A DNA stretch of 64,000 nucleotides, taken from the NCBI RefSeq assembly GCF_943193005.1, contig NZ_CALPCH010000008.1, positions 1 to 64,000 on the forward strand, read 5' to 3'. Of the stretch, positions 63,533-64,000 are shown one piece after another; position 1 is the first letter of the stretch, and every line of letters starts with the position of its first letter. A model generated the notes under the pieces. It was given only the letters and a program-made list of their open reading frames with translations. It ran no database searches and had not been told where the DNA came from. Source of the DNA: Pumilibacter intestinalis (GTDB taxonomy: Bacteria; Bacillota; Clostridia; Christensenellales; Pumilibacteraceae). A program made the position numbers and the translations under genes.

Positions 63533-64000
63533 TTGAAAATCTTTTCTCTACATTGCGAAAATAAAGTTTCGATTGCTTTGGCTCTCGGCTTTTTCGATTG
63601 CGTGCATTCGGGGCATAGGGCGCTGCTCGAACAAACAAAATCGAGAGCCGCGGGACTCGGTTGCATGCCGTGCGCCATCACTTTTCGAAACAACCCGTAC
63701 TCGCTTTTGGGAAAGAGCGACAAATTGATTTTTACTTTCGAGGAGCGGGCAAGCATTTTCGAAAACGCGGGAATGGAGGGCGTTGTTGCGGTTGATTTCA
63801 ACCGTGAATTCATGCAAACCGACAAACTTGAGTTTTTGGAAATGCTGAGAAATTCGTTTTCGCTTAAAGCGGTGGTTTGCGGGCACGACTATAAATTTGG
63901 GGCGGGAGCAAGCGGAAATGCCGAATATCTGCAAAAATATTGCAATAATTTCGGTATTATGTGTGACATAATACAACCTATTGAGCGAGATTTGCAAAGA
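63533..64000 (+). CDS. ribF: Bifunctional riboflavin kinase/FAD synthetase, N-terminal part (partial)
   Basis: The frame opens at TTG 63533, 2 bases after truB, and runs off the right edge after 156 codons. It matches the FAD synthetase half of RibF: ALALGFFDCVHSGHRALLEQ (HxGH nucleotidyltransferase motif), then AITFRNNPYSL and AVVCGHDYKFGAGASGN. The riboflavin kinase half should follow outside the window. truB-ribF is the standard order. Confidence 0.92.
   Translation, partial: MKIFSLHCENKVSIALALGFFDCVHSGHRALLEQTKSRAAGLGCMPCAITFRNNPYSLLGKSDKLIFTFEERASIFENAGMEGVVAVDFNREFMQTDKLEFLEMLRNSFSLKAVVCGHDYKFGAGASGNAEYLQKYCNNFGIMCDIIQPIERDLQR

Overview
This window is a chromosomal segment from a Gram-positive bacterium of the phylum Bacillota, most likely class Clostridia and probably an uncultivated gut-type lineage (inference from gene order, protein character and moderate GC; I cannot place it to genus). 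The evidence is the Bacillota-type order rpsB-tsf-pyrH-frr-uppS-cdsA-dxr-rseP-ispG-(polC)-rimP-nusA-rnpM-ylxQ-infB-rbfA-nrnA-truB-ribF, the infC-rpmI-rplT operon with an attenuated leader, a T-box on thrS, and TrmFO plus HslUV next to TopA. Strong Shine-Dalgarno sites and many TTG start codons are typical throughout. I saw no tRNA or rRNA genes, CRISPR arrays, insertion sequences or prophage. Apart from the 322-base thrS leader region, no gap between genes exceeds 300 bases.

Layout. 1-5.1 kb: end of the ATP synthase operon (atpC), then alr, a 5-formyl-THF cyclo-ligase, a membrane protein, rsmD, coaD, a coiled-coil protein and a DAHP synthase. 5.1-6.3 kb: tmcAL on the minus strand, apparently read from a leaderless transcript. 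6.3-10.6 kb: thrS with its T-box, the IF3/L35/L20 operon and an rRNA methyltransferase. 10.6-16.2 kb: yebC, proA, radC, then argG-argH on the minus strand. 16.2-20.6 kb: ruvCAB-queA-tgt. 20.6-34.7 kb: rplS, a GT-C type membrane protein, comM-dprA-topA-trmFO, hslVU-hisS-tcdA-rseC-like-glyA. 34.7-36.7 kb: an Fe-S assembly operon (Rrf2 regulator, IscS, IscU). 36.7-37.9 kb: a small membrane protein, ruvX and a DUF1292 protein with a Cys/His-rich tail.

37.9-46.8 kb is the accessory part: a LacI-type regulator, a secreted wall-type protein whose frame is broken at a run of eight G, a lipoprotein resembling six-hairpin glycosidases, and a sugar ABC importer (binding protein plus two permeases, no ATPase). 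Two near-identical 14-base operators, one just after the lacI promoter and one before the secreted-protein gene, tie the cluster to its regulator.

46.8-64.0 kb is the translation / lipid / isoprenoid supercluster ending in a partial ribF. Its most unusual member stands where polC normally lies: a 521-residue protein that keeps the PolC N-terminal region, OB fold and a complete DEDDh exonuclease but has neither PHP nor polymerase domain. The main leads are this stand-alone PolC-derived exonuclease, the poly-G broken surface gene, and the LacI operator pair.
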